A DNA stretch of 64,000 nt from Arthrobacter roseus (GTDB lineage: Bacteria > Actinomycetota > Actinomycetes > Actinomycetales > Micrococcaceae). The position numbers and the translations under genes are program-made. Below, in pieces: positions 1 through 8,302 of the stretch; within the stretch, counting starts at the first letter, position 1, and every line of letters starts with the position of its first letter. Where the stretch lies: positions 2,480,001 through 2,544,000 of the forward strand of contig NZ_JAFBCU010000001.1 in assembly GCF_016907875.1 (NCBI RefSeq), written 5' to 3'. The notes under the pieces are model-generated. The model saw only the letters and a program-made list of their open reading frames with translations, was not told the origin of the DNA and did not search any database.

Positions 1-400
1 TGTCCAATAATGTGGCGATCTCGCAATAGAAGTCCCGGGACACAGCATCCATGACGTAGTGCTTCATCAGCGATTCGTACCAGTCAGCCGGTTTGGTGCG
101 CTCATGGAAGGCATTGATAGAGGCGACAAACGGTCCCATTGCCTGCTCGACATCGCCGCCGGAATTCTGCACGTGCGTAGCAACGAGCTCAAAATGCTGA
201 AACTCCGCCACTGCCAACCGTCCCAGAGCAAGACGGTCCGTCAGTGTCGGAGAGAATCGTGCATCAGAAGATAACCTCTCAAAAGCCGAGAGCTCCCCAT
301 ACGCCATGGCGCCGAACAGATCTATGAGCAGCCTCGAATAATCATGCGCCACCGCTGCCAGTGCGCCTTCCGCAGACGTGTCTTCAGTGCGTTTGTCCAT
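1..400 (-). CDS. Ferritin-like fold protein (C-terminus cut by window edge)
   Basis: Only the first 133 codons lie in the window; the gene runs off the left edge on the minus strand. The visible part is helical and carries an ExxH metal-ligand style motif (EFQH, near residue 68) and a preceding acidic helix (GELSAFE), as in the ferritin-like / MiaE-like family. This family commonly sits beside a DEAD-box helicase in Micrococcaceae. The ATG at 400 is supported by a TAGGCT box 7 nt upstream, which predicts a leaderless transcript. Family knowledge suggests a di-iron fold, but the second half of the ligand set lies outside the window, so the substrate is unknown. It diverges from the helicase gene across a 365 bp gap. 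Confidence 0.7.
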   Translation of the reverse strand, partial: MDKRTEDTSAEGALAAVAHDYSRLLIDLFGAMAYGELSAFERLSSDARFSPTLTDRLALGRLAVAEFQHFELVATHVQNSGGDVEQAMGPFVASINAFHERTKPADWYESLMKHYVMDAVSRDFYCEIATLLD

Positions 401-765
401 GCGGGCCAGCCTACGATGATGCACCCTTGAGCACCGCATTAAGTCGGTGCCAGCGTTAGCCAGCCCGCTCGCGGGGCGCGCCAATAAATGGTCTGGGCGG
501 CTCAGCAGCGCTCCGCAAGGTAGACTAATCCTGTAGTAATGGATGCCCGGTCGTTGAAAACACGTCATTAAACACATGTTTAGACATTCTGACCGCAATA
601 CCTACGCGATCTTCTCCGCCGACATGCTTTCGCGCATGAACCGGCCCGCAGTTGCAAGCCCGCGATCGGCTTCCACTGAACGCGCTGCGCTTTCGCCTGG
701 CTCCGATCCTCGCCCTTTCTCAAGGGGTGGGGAACCCGTTGAGCATGGACGGCCGCAGTGCCTGA
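401..765. other. Intergenic region between divergent genes; long leader of helicase
   Basis: This 365 bp gap holds the minus-strand promoter at 408-413 and, towards the right, the upstream region of the DEAD-box helicase. I see no convincing gene in it: the short open frames lack a ribosome site and family signal. An AT-richer stretch around 550-590 is the best candidate for the helicase promoter, which would leave a leader of roughly 180 nt. No tRNA or recognised riboswitch was found. Confidence 0.4.
408..413 (-). promoter_or_regulatory. Leaderless -10 box of ferritin-like gene
   Basis: On the minus strand TAGGCT lies 7 nt before the ATG at 400, so the predicted transcription start is at or next to the start codon. 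Confidence 0.5.
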
Positions 766-2448
766 ATGAACGGTAATTCAACATTGAGCACAGAAAACAA
801 CCACGTCAGCAATGACCACGTTCTCCACGCATCGGACACAGGGGAGGACATCGCCGTCGAAGACAGCTTGGTCACTTCCGGTGAGGCCCGCGAGCCCGCT
901 GTGGAGACGTTCGCTGATTTCAATGTCCGTCCGGACATCGTCGAGTCTCTGGCAGACGCCGGGATCCTGCATCCCTTTCCCATCCAGAGCATGACCCTCT
1001 CCGTAGCTCTGGGCGGTCACGACATTATCGGGCAGGCAAAAACCGGTACGGGCAAGACTCTCGGGTTCGGTATCCCCACCATCCAGCGGGTAGTCGGTCG
1101 CGACGACGCGGACTACAGCAAACTTCCCGTACCCGGTGCACCTCAAGCACTGGTCATCGTGCCCACCCGTGAACTCGCTGTTCAGGTGGCAGCGGATCTC
1201 ACCACCGCGTCGAAGAAGCGCAACGCCAGGATCGTCACCATTTACGGCGGTCGGGCCTACGAACCGCAGATTGATGCTCTCACCAAGGGTGTAGAGATCG
1301 TCGTTGGAACTCCTGGACGCCTGATCGACCTCTTCAAACAAAAGCACCTCAGTCTGAAGAATGTTCGCATTGTTGTCCTCGATGAAGCGGACGAGATGCT
1401 GGACCTCGGGTTCCTCCCCGACGTCGAAATGCTGATGTCAGCCACGCCGGCCATCCGCCAGACGCTGCTCTTCTCGGCCACCATGCCCGGCCCTGTTGTC
1501 GCCATGGCTCGCCGATACATGACCAAGCCAACGCACATCCGCGCGGCTGACCCCGACGACGACGGCATCACCAAGAAGGACATCCGGCAGATCTCCTACC
1601 GCGCACACAATCTGGACAAGGCCGAGGTAGTGGCCCGGATCCTGCAGGCCCGTGGCCGTGGCCGGACCATCATCTTCACCAAGACCAAGCGCACTGCCGC
1701 GAAACTCTCCGAAGAGCTGATGGACCGCGGGTTCGCCGCCGGCGCCATTCACGGAGACCTGGGTCAGGGTGCACGCGAACAGGCCCTGCGCGCCTTCCGC
1801 GGAGACAAAATTGATGTTCTGGTAGCCACCGAAGTTGCTGCACGTGGCATCGACGTCGAGGACATAACCCATGTCATCAACTACCAGTGCCCCGAAGACG
1901 AGAAGGCTTATCTGCACAGGGTGGGCCGTACGGGACGCGCTGGCAAGAAGGGCACCGCGGTAACGTTCGTTGACTGGGATGAGATTCCCCGTTGGGGCTT
2001 GATCAACAAGGCCCTCGGACTTGAGCACCCCGAGCCCATTGAAACGTATTCCTCATCTCCGCACCTCTACACTGATCTGGACATCCCCGAGGGGACCAAA
2101 GGCCGTTTGCCGCGTAGCTCGCGTAAACTCGCCGGAATCAACGCGGAGAAGCTTGAAGATCTAGGGGAGACAGGCAAGCGGCACCCTCAGTCCAGTGGTC
2201 GTAGTGGCTCATCGGATAAGGGCGGGCGGTCCCAGGATGGTGGCCGCGGTCGGACCAGTAGCTCACGTTCGGGCGAATCCCGGTCCAACGAGTCCCGCAC
2301 AGCGGAACAGCCTGCCCGGGGCAACGACGGGCGCAAGAGCGACGCCGAATCAAAGCCGGTCAACCGACGAAACCGCACACGCACCCGCCGTCGTAATGGT
2401 GAAGTTGTCGCACCGGAAAATTCGGGCACCCCGAAAGCTTCCGAGTAA
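766..2448 (+). CDS. DEAD/DEAH-box RNA helicase
   Basis: 560 aa ATP-dependent RNA helicase, cytoplasmic, expected in RNA unwinding, ribosome assembly or cold response. A Q-motif region with FADF precedes motif I (AKTGTGKT, about residue 91). It is followed by motif Ia (PTRELA), II (DEAD), III (SAT), V (ATEVAARGID) and VI (HRVGRTGRAG). After about residue 445 comes a low-complexity tail rich in Arg, Ser, Gly and Asp that ends in a strongly basic run, typical of RNA-binding tails in actinobacterial RhlE/CshA-like helicases. The start is uncertain: ATG 766 has no clear ribosome site, and TTG at 784 is in frame. It is followed 17 nt later by a DNA methyltransferase on the same strand. Confidence 0.93.
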   Translation: MNGNSTLSTENNHVSNDHVLHASDTGEDIAVEDSLVTSGEAREPAVETFADFNVRPDIVESLADAGILHPFPIQSMTLSVALGGHDIIGQAKTGTGKTLGFGIPTIQRVVGRDDADYSKLPVPGAPQALVIVPTRELAVQVAADLTTASKKRNARIVTIYGGRAYEPQIDALTKGVEIVVGTPGRLIDLFKQKHLSLKNVRIVVLDEADEMLDLGFLPDVEMLMSATPAIRQTLLFSATMPGPVVAMARRYMTKPTHIRAADPDDDGITKKDIRQISYRAHNLDKAEVVARILQARGRGRTIIFTKTKRTAAKLSEELMDRGFAAGAIHGDLGQGAREQALRAFRGDKIDVLVATEVAARGIDVEDITHVINYQCPEDEKAYLHRVGRTGRAGKKGTAVTFVDWDEIPRWGLINKALGLEHPEPIETYSSSPHLYTDLDIPEGTKGRLPRSSRKLAGINAEKLEDLGETGKRHPQSSGRSGSSDKGGRSQDGGRGRTSSSRSGESRSNESRTAEQPARGNDGRKSDAESKPVNRRNRTRTRRRNGEVVAPENSGTPKASE

Positions 2449-2465
2449 GCGCAGCACCTTCTTCC

Positions 2466-3368
2466 ATGACGTCGACGCCTTTCTCACCCGACGGCAGCTC
2501 GCTGCTGGTGCACGCTGACAATGCGGAGTACTTGCCCACGCTGCCCGACGGTGCGTTCACCATGATTTACGTTGATCCGCCGTTCAATACGGGCCGGTCC
2601 CAGCGCCGTCAGCAGACCACTATGGTCAGGGCAGCCGACGGCGCCGGAGACCGCATCGGATTCCAGGGGCGTAGCTACACAACGGTGCGCGGCTTGCTGG
2701 CCAGTTATGACGACGCGTTCGATGACTACTGGTCATTTCTTGAGCCGCGACTCCGCGAGGCGTGGCGACTGCTCGCCGATGACGGAACTCTGTACCTGCA
2801 CCTCGATTACCGTGAGGTGCACTACGCCAAGGTCATGTTGGACGTCATCTTTGGTCGTGAGTGCTTCCTGAACGAAATCATCTGGGCTTACGACTACGGC
2901 GCACGGGCTACACGGCGATGGCCTGCCAAGCATGACAACATCCTCGTCTACGTGAAAAATCCTACGAGCTATCACTTCGACAATGCGGAAGTGGATCGGG
3001 AACCGTATATGGCTCCTGGTCTCGTCACGAAGGAAAAAGCGGAGCGCGGGAAGCTACCAACGGACGTTTGGTGGCACACCATTGTTTCGCCCACCGGCAA
3101 GGAAAAAACGGGGTACCCCACGCAGAAGCCGGAAGGACTGCTACGTCGTGCAGTGCACGCCAGCAGCCGCGAGGGCGATTGGGTGCTGGACTTCTTCGCT
3201 GGCTCCGGAACCCTTGGGGCGGTTGCCGCCCGAACGAACCGAAAATTCGTGTGCGTCGATGCCAACCCGCAGGCCATTGAGGTCATGGAGCGCCGGCTCT
3301 CTCACGCGGCCCGCACGATCACGCCGGAGTCACCCCTTGCCGCCGAGATCACCCACCACACCCCGTGA
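2466..3368 (+). CDS. Site-specific DNA methyltransferase (N4/N6, beta class), orphan
   Basis: 300 aa amino-methyltransferase that should transfer a methyl group from SAM to adenine N6 or cytosine N4 in DNA. The catalytic motif IV (DPPF, about residue 38) comes before the SAM-binding motif I (FFAGSGT, about residue 246), the order of the beta class; TQKP precedes motif I as is usual. No restriction endonuclease is adjacent, so it looks like an orphan methylase. The last codons and the stop lie inside a palindromic repeat (3344-3373), so the tail AAEITHHTP is encoded by repeat DNA. It is probably cotranscribed with the helicase upstream. Confidence 0.85.
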   Translation: MTSTPFSPDGSSLLVHADNAEYLPTLPDGAFTMIYVDPPFNTGRSQRRQQTTMVRAADGAGDRIGFQGRSYTTVRGLLASYDDAFDDYWSFLEPRLREAWRLLADDGTLYLHLDYREVHYAKVMLDVIFGRECFLNEIIWAYDYGARATRRWPAKHDNILVYVKNPTSYHFDNAEVDREPYMAPGLVTKEKAERGKLPTDVWWHTIVSPTGKEKTGYPTQKPEGLLRRAVHASSREGDWVLDFFAGSGTLGAVAARTNRKFVCVDANPQAIEVMERRLSHAARTITPESPLAAEITHHTP

Positions 3369-3386
3369 TCTCGCGGACAAACCCCG
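3344..3386. repeat. Palindromic element copy A (degenerate)
   Basis: The arms CGAGATCAC (3344-3352) and GTGATCTCG (3365-3373) pair perfectly. The 22 nt from 3365 to 3386 are identical to 6037-6058 in copy B. The left part is less regular, and a second partial match (TCACCCCTTG, 3330-3339) sits just before it. It covers the 3' end of the methyltransferase gene, at a convergent junction with the PHP gene. Confidence 0.7.
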
Positions 3387-3419
3387 ACTTCGACCGGAAG
3401 TGGGAAAGCGGACGGCCAG

Positions 3420-4265
3420 TTAGCGGATAGGCGTTGTGCCGGTTCCCAGTTCTTCTATATGGGCCAGCACATCCGCTGAGGTCAGATTCTCGCCGAGCAG
3501 GTTTGGTTTGCCCGCTCCGTGGTAATCGGATGACCCCGTCACCAGCAAACCATGTTCGTCCGCAATACCGCGCAGCTTTTCCTTACCCTCATCCGAGTTA
3601 TCCCGATGGTCGATCTCCAACCCCGCCAGGCCGGCGTCGATCATTTCGTTCATGGTGTGCTCGGTGACAACCCGTCCTCGAAGCGACGCCGCCGGGTGCG
3701 CAAACACCGGCACTCCCCCGGCTTTCCGGATGAGTTCGACGGCGAGCGCCGGGTTGGGCGCATAATGACTGACAAAGTAGCTCGAACGGCCATTGAGAAT
3801 ATGGGCAAAGGCTTCGCTGCGCGTTTCGACGACATTGAGCCTCACAAGAGCGTCCGCAATGTGGGGCCGGCCCACCGTAGCCCCTGGAGCCAGATGCTCA
3901 AGAACGTGTTCCCAGGTGATGGGGTAGTCGGCGGCGAGCCGGTCCACCATCTTCTCCGCACGGACGAGCCTGGCTTCCCGGGACTTGCTGATTTCGTTCA
4001 GCAGCTCTGAGTTTGCCGGATCATGGAGGTAGGACAGCACATGAACGCTGATTCCTTCGCTGGTTCTGCAGGTAACCTCCATGCCGGGGATCAACACCAC
4101 CCCTTCCCCCCGGGCAGCATTCGAGGCTTCCACCCAGCCAGCCGTGGAGTCGTGATCAGTCAGTGCCATCACGTCGATCTTTGCCGCTCGGGCGGCTGTC
4201 ATGAGCTCTGCTGGTGGTTGCGTGCCGTCGGATACCGTCGAGTGGGTGTGCAGGTCAATTCTCAC
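3420..4265 (-). CDS. PHP-domain phosphoesterase
   Basis: 281 aa metal-dependent phosphoesterase of the PHP superfamily, closest in layout to the TrpH/YciV (nucleoside 3',5'-bisphosphate / RNase AM type) group. Metal-binding signatures are visible in order: HTHS near residue 6, TDHD near 37, GMEV near 62, GRPHI near 133, FAHP near 190 and a late SSDYHG. The length is normal for the stand-alone family. The start is GTG at 4265, with TAGATT 6 nt before it, a leaderless arrangement. It converges on the methyltransferase and diverges from the aminopeptidase. The exact substrate cannot be read from sequence. Confidence 0.85.
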   Translation of the reverse strand: MRIDLHTHSTVSDGTQPPAELMTAARAAKIDVMALTDHDSTAGWVEASNAARGEGVVLIPGMEVTCRTSEGISVHVLSYLHDPANSELLNEISKSREARLVRAEKMVDRLAADYPITWEHVLEHLAPGATVGRPHIADALVRLNVVETRSEAFAHILNGRSSYFVSHYAPNPALAVELIRKAGGVPVFAHPAASLRGRVVTEHTMNEMIDAGLAGLEIDHRDNSDEGKEKLRGIADEHGLLVTGSSDYHGAGKPNLLGENLTSADVLAHIEELGTGTTPIR

Positions 4266-4271
4266 ACCACA

Positions 4272-4277
4272 AATCTA
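4272..4277 (-). promoter_or_regulatory. Leaderless -10 box of PHP gene
   Basis: TAGATT on the minus strand with exactly 6 nt to the GTG start at 4265. Confidence 0.55.
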
Positions 4278-4369
4278 CGCTGGTCCTCTCGTTCTTGCGC
4301 CCAGCGCACCGCCGGGCAGCCCAAACTGGGCGGTTGTCACTCACCCGTGTCCGGTGAGACGATGGATTG

Positions 4370-5965
4370 GTGACTAATGAAGCCAGTAATAACCCGTCCC
4401 AGTCCACGCCCGATGCAGCTGTGCCCGTGACGTCCGAGGGCCAGCCTCTCGATGACCGCAACGAGAACCGGTCCCAGCGCCCCAAGTCGGATGCTTTCAA
4501 GGCATTCATGAGGGGCCAATGGGCCGCGCCGTCGACGACGACGCCCGAGGAATCTCCGGTGGCCCCGCACGCGGCACGTCGTCGTCGTGCCCTGTCGGAT
4601 AAGTTCCAGGGAGAGCGCATCGTTGTGCCAGCCGGCCCCCTTAAGGTCCGCTCCAACGACGTCGACTATCGTTTTCGTCCGCATTCGGGTTTCGCGCACC
4701 TGACTGGTTTTGGTCTCGACCATGAGCCGGACGCCGTGCTCGTCATGGAGCCCACGGCGGAGGGCACCGGCGACGACGGCGGGCACCACCACGCCACCCT
4801 GTACTTCCGGCCCCTGGCTGGCAAGGACAGTGAAGAGTTCTATTCAGATGCTCGTTATGGGGAGTTCTGGATCGGTCCCCGCCTGAATCTTTCACAGGTG
4901 AAGGCGCTGCTGGCCCTTGAAACAGCTGACCTGAGTGGTCTTGAGGTGGCCATTACCAAGGACGCCGGCGTTGTCAACGTAGGCGGCATGCGGATTCGGC
5001 TCCTGCGCGATGTGGATCTGAACATGGATGCCCTCGTGGATACATCACGCATCAACACCAGTGTGGACCTAGAAGAGTCAGACACCCTGGATGCTGCGCT
5101 GACAGAAGCTCTCTCAGAGCTGCGTCTGGTCAAGGATGCATGGGAGATCGAGCAGATGCAGCACTCGGTGGATACCACCATTGAGGGTTTCCATGATGTG
5201 GTCAAGGCTCTGCCGCGGGCTATGTCGCACCACCGCGGTGAGCGCGTTGTTGAAGGCGCGTTCTTCGCTAAGGCGCGCGAGGAAGGCAATGAGCTCGGAT
5301 ATGACACCATTGCCGCAGCTGGCAATAACGCAACAGTGCTTCACTGGATCCGCAACAACGGACAGGTGAAGTCCGGCGATCTACTGCTCCTTGACGCTGG
5401 GGTCGAAGCCGATTCGCTGTACACCGCGGATGTCACGCGCACGCTGCCCGTCAACGGAAAGTACTCCGACGTGCAGCGGAAAATCTACGAGGCGGTACTG
5501 GATGCCGCCGACGCCGGGTTCGCGGTCGCACAGCCCGGAAAGAAGTTCCGCGATATTCACGAGGCGTCCGTCCGGGTTTTGGCCGAGCGTCTTGCTGACT
5601 GGGGTCTGCTGCCAGTGTCGGTCGAGGAAGCCATATCCGCCGATGGTCAGCAGCATCGCCGCTGGATGCCGCACGGTACAAGCCACCACCTTGGCCTGGA
5701 CGTTCACGACTGCTCACGTGCCAAGCGGGAACTCTACCTCGACGGCACCCTCACACCGGGGATGGTTTTCACCATTGAGCCCGGCCTCTACTTCAAGGAC
5801 GAAGATCTTGCAGTTCCCGAGGAATACCGCGGAATCGGTGTCCGTATTGAGGACGACATTCTCATGACCGAAGACGGGCCGATCAACCTCAGTGCAGCGC
5901 TGCCCCGCAAGGCTGACGATGTTGAGAACTGGATGGCTGGAATTTACAGCCCCTCGGGCGAGTAA
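4370..5965 (+). CDS. Xaa-Pro aminopeptidase (M24B, aminopeptidase P family)
   Basis: 531 aa metallopeptidase expected to remove an N-terminal residue next to proline in the cytoplasm. An N-terminal creatinase-like domain carries an unusual polar extension of about 70 residues. The pita-bread catalytic domain follows, with the di-metal ligands visible as DAGVEADSLYTADVTRT (two Asp), HGTSHHLGLDVHD (His), TIEPGLYF (Glu) and RIEDD (Glu). I chose GTG 4370; TTG 4367 directly before it is also possible and both share GGTGAG upstream. It stands alone and converges on the stress-protein gene, with a perfect 19 bp palindrome in the gap. Confidence 0.92.
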   Translation: MTNEASNNPSQSTPDAAVPVTSEGQPLDDRNENRSQRPKSDAFKAFMRGQWAAPSTTTPEESPVAPHAARRRRALSDKFQGERIVVPAGPLKVRSNDVDYRFRPHSGFAHLTGFGLDHEPDAVLVMEPTAEGTGDDGGHHHATLYFRPLAGKDSEEFYSDARYGEFWIGPRLNLSQVKALLALETADLSGLEVAITKDAGVVNVGGMRIRLLRDVDLNMDALVDTSRINTSVDLEESDTLDAALTEALSELRLVKDAWEIEQMQHSVDTTIEGFHDVVKALPRAMSHHRGERVVEGAFFAKAREEGNELGYDTIAAAGNNATVLHWIRNNGQVKSGDLLLLDAGVEADSLYTADVTRTLPVNGKYSDVQRKIYEAVLDAADAGFAVAQPGKKFRDIHEASVRVLAERLADWGLLPVSVEEAISADGQQHRRWMPHGTSHHLGLDVHDCSRAKRELYLDGTLTPGMVFTIEPGLYFKDEDLAVPEEYRGIGVRIEDDILMTEDGPINLSAALPRKADDVENWMAGIYSPSGE

Positions 5966-6007
5966 CTACTCCGGCACGGGCCACCATCTCGGACCGCCAG
6001 GTCACCT

Positions 6008-6053
6008 TTTGTCCGCGAGATCACCCCTTGTAATGGGTGATCTCGCGGACAAA
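6008..6053. repeat. Palindromic element copy B (19 bp arms, 8 nt loop)
   Basis: Perfect inverted repeat: left arm 6008-6026, right arm 6035-6053, loop CTTGTAAT. It sits between the convergent aminopeptidase and stress-protein genes, 43 nt after the aminopeptidase stop. Its right half is shared base for base with copy A. It is likely a bidirectional transcription terminator derived from a dispersed palindrome family. Confidence 0.85.
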
Positions 6054-6114
6054 CCCCGTTCTCGGCTGGGTAGTGGATGAGGAACGGGTGAGGTTGAGGG
6101 TAGAACGGTTGGCG

Positions 6115-6870
6115 CTAAGCGCGCTGATCCGGTTCCACGTTGCTCGTGGCCTCTGACTGCGCGTCCCGTCCGGCAGTAGGGGCCTCGGCGTCCGGGGTAC
6201 GGATACCGTACTGCGGACGACCATCTGCCAGATCTGCGAACTGTCCGCGCGGTGTCTGGCCCTGCTCGGGTTGTGTACCTTCGGCGTGGTCGCTGTCTGT
6301 AGCCGTACTCGCAGCTGGGGTCTGGCCTTCCGACACGTCAGCAGAGGGCGCCGTCGTCTGCTGAGCCTGTCCAGCGACAGGCTCGCCGTTCATGCCCTGA
6401 AGCACTTTTTTGGCCTCAATGATGACCGATGGATCAACGATCACCTCGTAGCTGGTTGCCACAACCTGACTTGTTGACGTGAAGTCCCGCTTCCCGCGCT
6501 GGAACGCGTACGTGATGATTCCAAAGAACAACCAGAACCCGGCGCCCAGTGCCATCGTCGAGAGGACCGTCAGGTACTCGGTCTCACCAGCAAAAAGCAT
6601 CAGCACAAGGCCAACGAAGAACCCGAACCAGGCGCCCGTTGCGGCACTGGAGAGCGCAACCCTGGGATAGCTGAGACGGCCGGTCACCCGTTCAACAGTC
6701 TTGAGATCGCTGCCGATAATAGAAACGTGCTGCACTGCGAACTGTTGGTCAGCCAAGTAGTCCACAGCCTTCTGCGCATCAAGGTAGGAGGAGTAACGGC
6801 CTATCGATTCCCCACGGGGGAGGTTGAGGCTACCGTCACGGGACTGAGTGCGACCAAATACATTCGACAT
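6115..6870 (-). CDS. General stress protein 17M-like membrane protein
   Basis: About 251 aa. The N-terminal 70 residues (SYLDAQKAVDYLADQQF, VSIIGSDLK) match the ferredoxin-like general stress protein 17M / YflT domain found in actinobacteria. Two hydrophobic helices follow (GAWFGFFVGLVLMLFAG and a second near residues 105-125), then a long polar C-terminal tail rich in Gln, Thr, Asp and Glu that looks disordered. I place the start at ATG 6870 (MSNVFG); a TTG at 6888 is in frame. AACAAT lies 6 nt before 6870, a weak leaderless box. The function is unknown, and a stress role is only inferred from the family name. Confidence 0.75.
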   Translation of the reverse strand: MSNVFGRTQSRDGSLNLPRGESIGRYSSYLDAQKAVDYLADQQFAVQHVSIIGSDLKTVERVTGRLSYPRVALSSAATGAWFGFFVGLVLMLFAGETEYLTVLSTMALGAGFWLFFGIITYAFQRGKRDFTSTSQVVATSYEVIVDPSVIIEAKKVLQGMNGEPVAGQAQQTTAPSADVSEGQTPAASTATDSDHAEGTQPEQGQTPRGQFADLADGRPQYGIRTPDAEAPTAGRDAQSEATSNVEPDQRA

Positions 6871-6976
6871 GCTCCTATTGTTGCCCAAAGTCGGCTCACG
6901 TGGGTGGAGTATCGCTCACGGTGAATCGGTCAACTCCAGCTCTAGGCCTAATACGTCCCAAACGGGAGCCAGCAAG

Positions 6977-6982
6977 TAGCCT
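6977..6982 (+). promoter_or_regulatory. Leaderless -10 box of MgtE-like gene
   Basis: TAGCCT with exactly 6 nt to the GTG start at 6989. Confidence 0.55.
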
Positions 6983-6988
6983 AGAGAC

Positions 6989-8302
6989 GTGAGTACCAAC
7001 CCAACGCGAGTCTTCATCGCACGTCTGCTTGGCCTCGACGTCTTCGACCCACTGGGTGACCGTCTAGGGCGGCTTCGCGACGCCGTCGTACTCGACCGAG
7101 GACCAGCCGCACCCCCACAGGCCGTAGGCATTGTGGTGGAGGTGCCAGGCAAAAAACGCGTATTCGTTCCGATGACACGGATCACCTCCATGGACGCGAG
7201 CCAGATCATCTGCACCGGGTTGGTCAACCTCCGGCGTTTCGAGCAGCGCGGTGCGGAGATGCTGGTGGTCGCAGAGCTTTTTGATCGGCGGGTTACGCTC
7301 CGTGACGGCAGCGGAGAGGCATCGATCGAGGACCTGGCCATGGAGAAGAATCGGGCCGGGGACTGGTTCGTCTCGCAGCTCTTTGTGCACAGGGCAAGCA
7401 ATCATTCTGGTCTTCGTCGACTGCGGAAGTCCGGTGAGAAGATCATCGTTGACTGGTCCGATGCCTATCGGGGCAGCGCCCATGAACCGCAGGGGGCAAC
7501 TCACTTCGTCGCGACCCACGAAGATCTAAAGCCCGCCGACTTCGCCGAAGCGATGCACGAGATGAGCGATAAGCGCCGGATCGAAGTAGCCGGTGAGCTG
7601 CAGGACGAGCGGTTGGCAGACATTCTGCAGGAGCTGCCCGAGGACGACCAGGTACAGATCCTTCAATCGCTTGACCTGGAGCGCGCAGCGGACGTCCTTG
7701 AGGAAATGGACCCCGACGACGCCGCCGACCTCCTCAACGAGCTTCCAGAGGATCAGAAGGAAGAGCTGCTGCAGCTCATGGAACCCGAAGACGCCGAGGA
7801 CGTCCGCCGACTCTTGGAATATGAGGAGAATACGGCGGGTTCAATCATGACGCCGGTTCCAGTCATCCTCCCCCCGGAAGCAACGGTCGCCGAAGCTCTG
7901 GCGCACGTCCGACGTGAAGAACTTACCCCAGCCCTGGCATCGGCAATCTATGTCTGCCGACCACCGCTGGAAACGCCCACCGGTCGGTACCTCGGCGTAG
8001 TGCACATCCAGAAACTGCTCCGGTATCCACCACCGGAACCGCTCGGGAATATTGTGGACAAGGACCTCGAAGCCGTCTCCGACCAAGCGGACATCAGCGA
8101 AGTCTCACGTAATCTGGCCGCCTACAATCTTAGTTCGCTGCCGGTGGTCAATACCGAGGGGCGGCTCGTCGGCGCGGTGACGGTGGATGACGTGCTTGAT
8201 CACCTCCTACCGGATGATTGGCGGGCACAAGATGATGCCCCGGTTCGCCCGGCTCCCCCGACCGCACGAGCAGGAATTACGCGAGGAGGGCGCAATGGCT
8301 GA
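6989..8302 (+). CDS. MgtE N-terminal/CBS protein lacking the channel domain
   Basis: 437 aa soluble protein. Residues 1-130 form a beta-rich region that resembles a PRC-barrel. Residues about 190-290 are the acidic helical MgtE_N superhelix (ELPEDDQ, DPDDAADLLNELPED), and 290-415 hold two CBS motifs. The five-helix magnesium channel of true MgtE is absent, so this cannot be a transporter by itself; it may be a magnesium- or nucleotide-sensing regulatory subunit. It starts at GTG 6989 behind a TAGCCT box. Its end overlaps the next gene by 8 nt, so the two are translationally coupled, and the partner is a DUF1003 membrane protein. M. tuberculosis has a comparable neighbour pair. Confidence 0.88.
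   Translation: MSTNPTRVFIARLLGLDVFDPLGDRLGRLRDAVVLDRGPAAPPQAVGIVVEVPGKKRVFVPMTRITSMDASQIICTGLVNLRRFEQRGAEMLVVAELFDRRVTLRDGSGEASIEDLAMEKNRAGDWFVSQLFVHRASNHSGLRRLRKSGEKIIVDWSDAYRGSAHEPQGATHFVATHEDLKPADFAEAMHEMSDKRRIEVAGELQDERLADILQELPEDDQVQILQSLDLERAADVLEEMDPDDAADLLNELPEDQKEELLQLMEPEDAEDVRRLLEYEENTAGSIMTPVPVILPPEATVAEALAHVRREELTPALASAIYVCRPPLETPTGRYLGVVHIQKLLRYPPPEPLGNIVDKDLEAVSDQADISEVSRNLAAYNLSSLPVVNTEGRLVGAVTVDDVLDHLLPDDWRAQDDAPVRPAPPTARAGITRGGRNG

Noticed and set aside
576-776. 66-codon frame before the helicase, considered as a leader peptide
   Set aside because: No ribosome site, no leaderless box at the right distance, and a low-complexity product; no support beyond being open.
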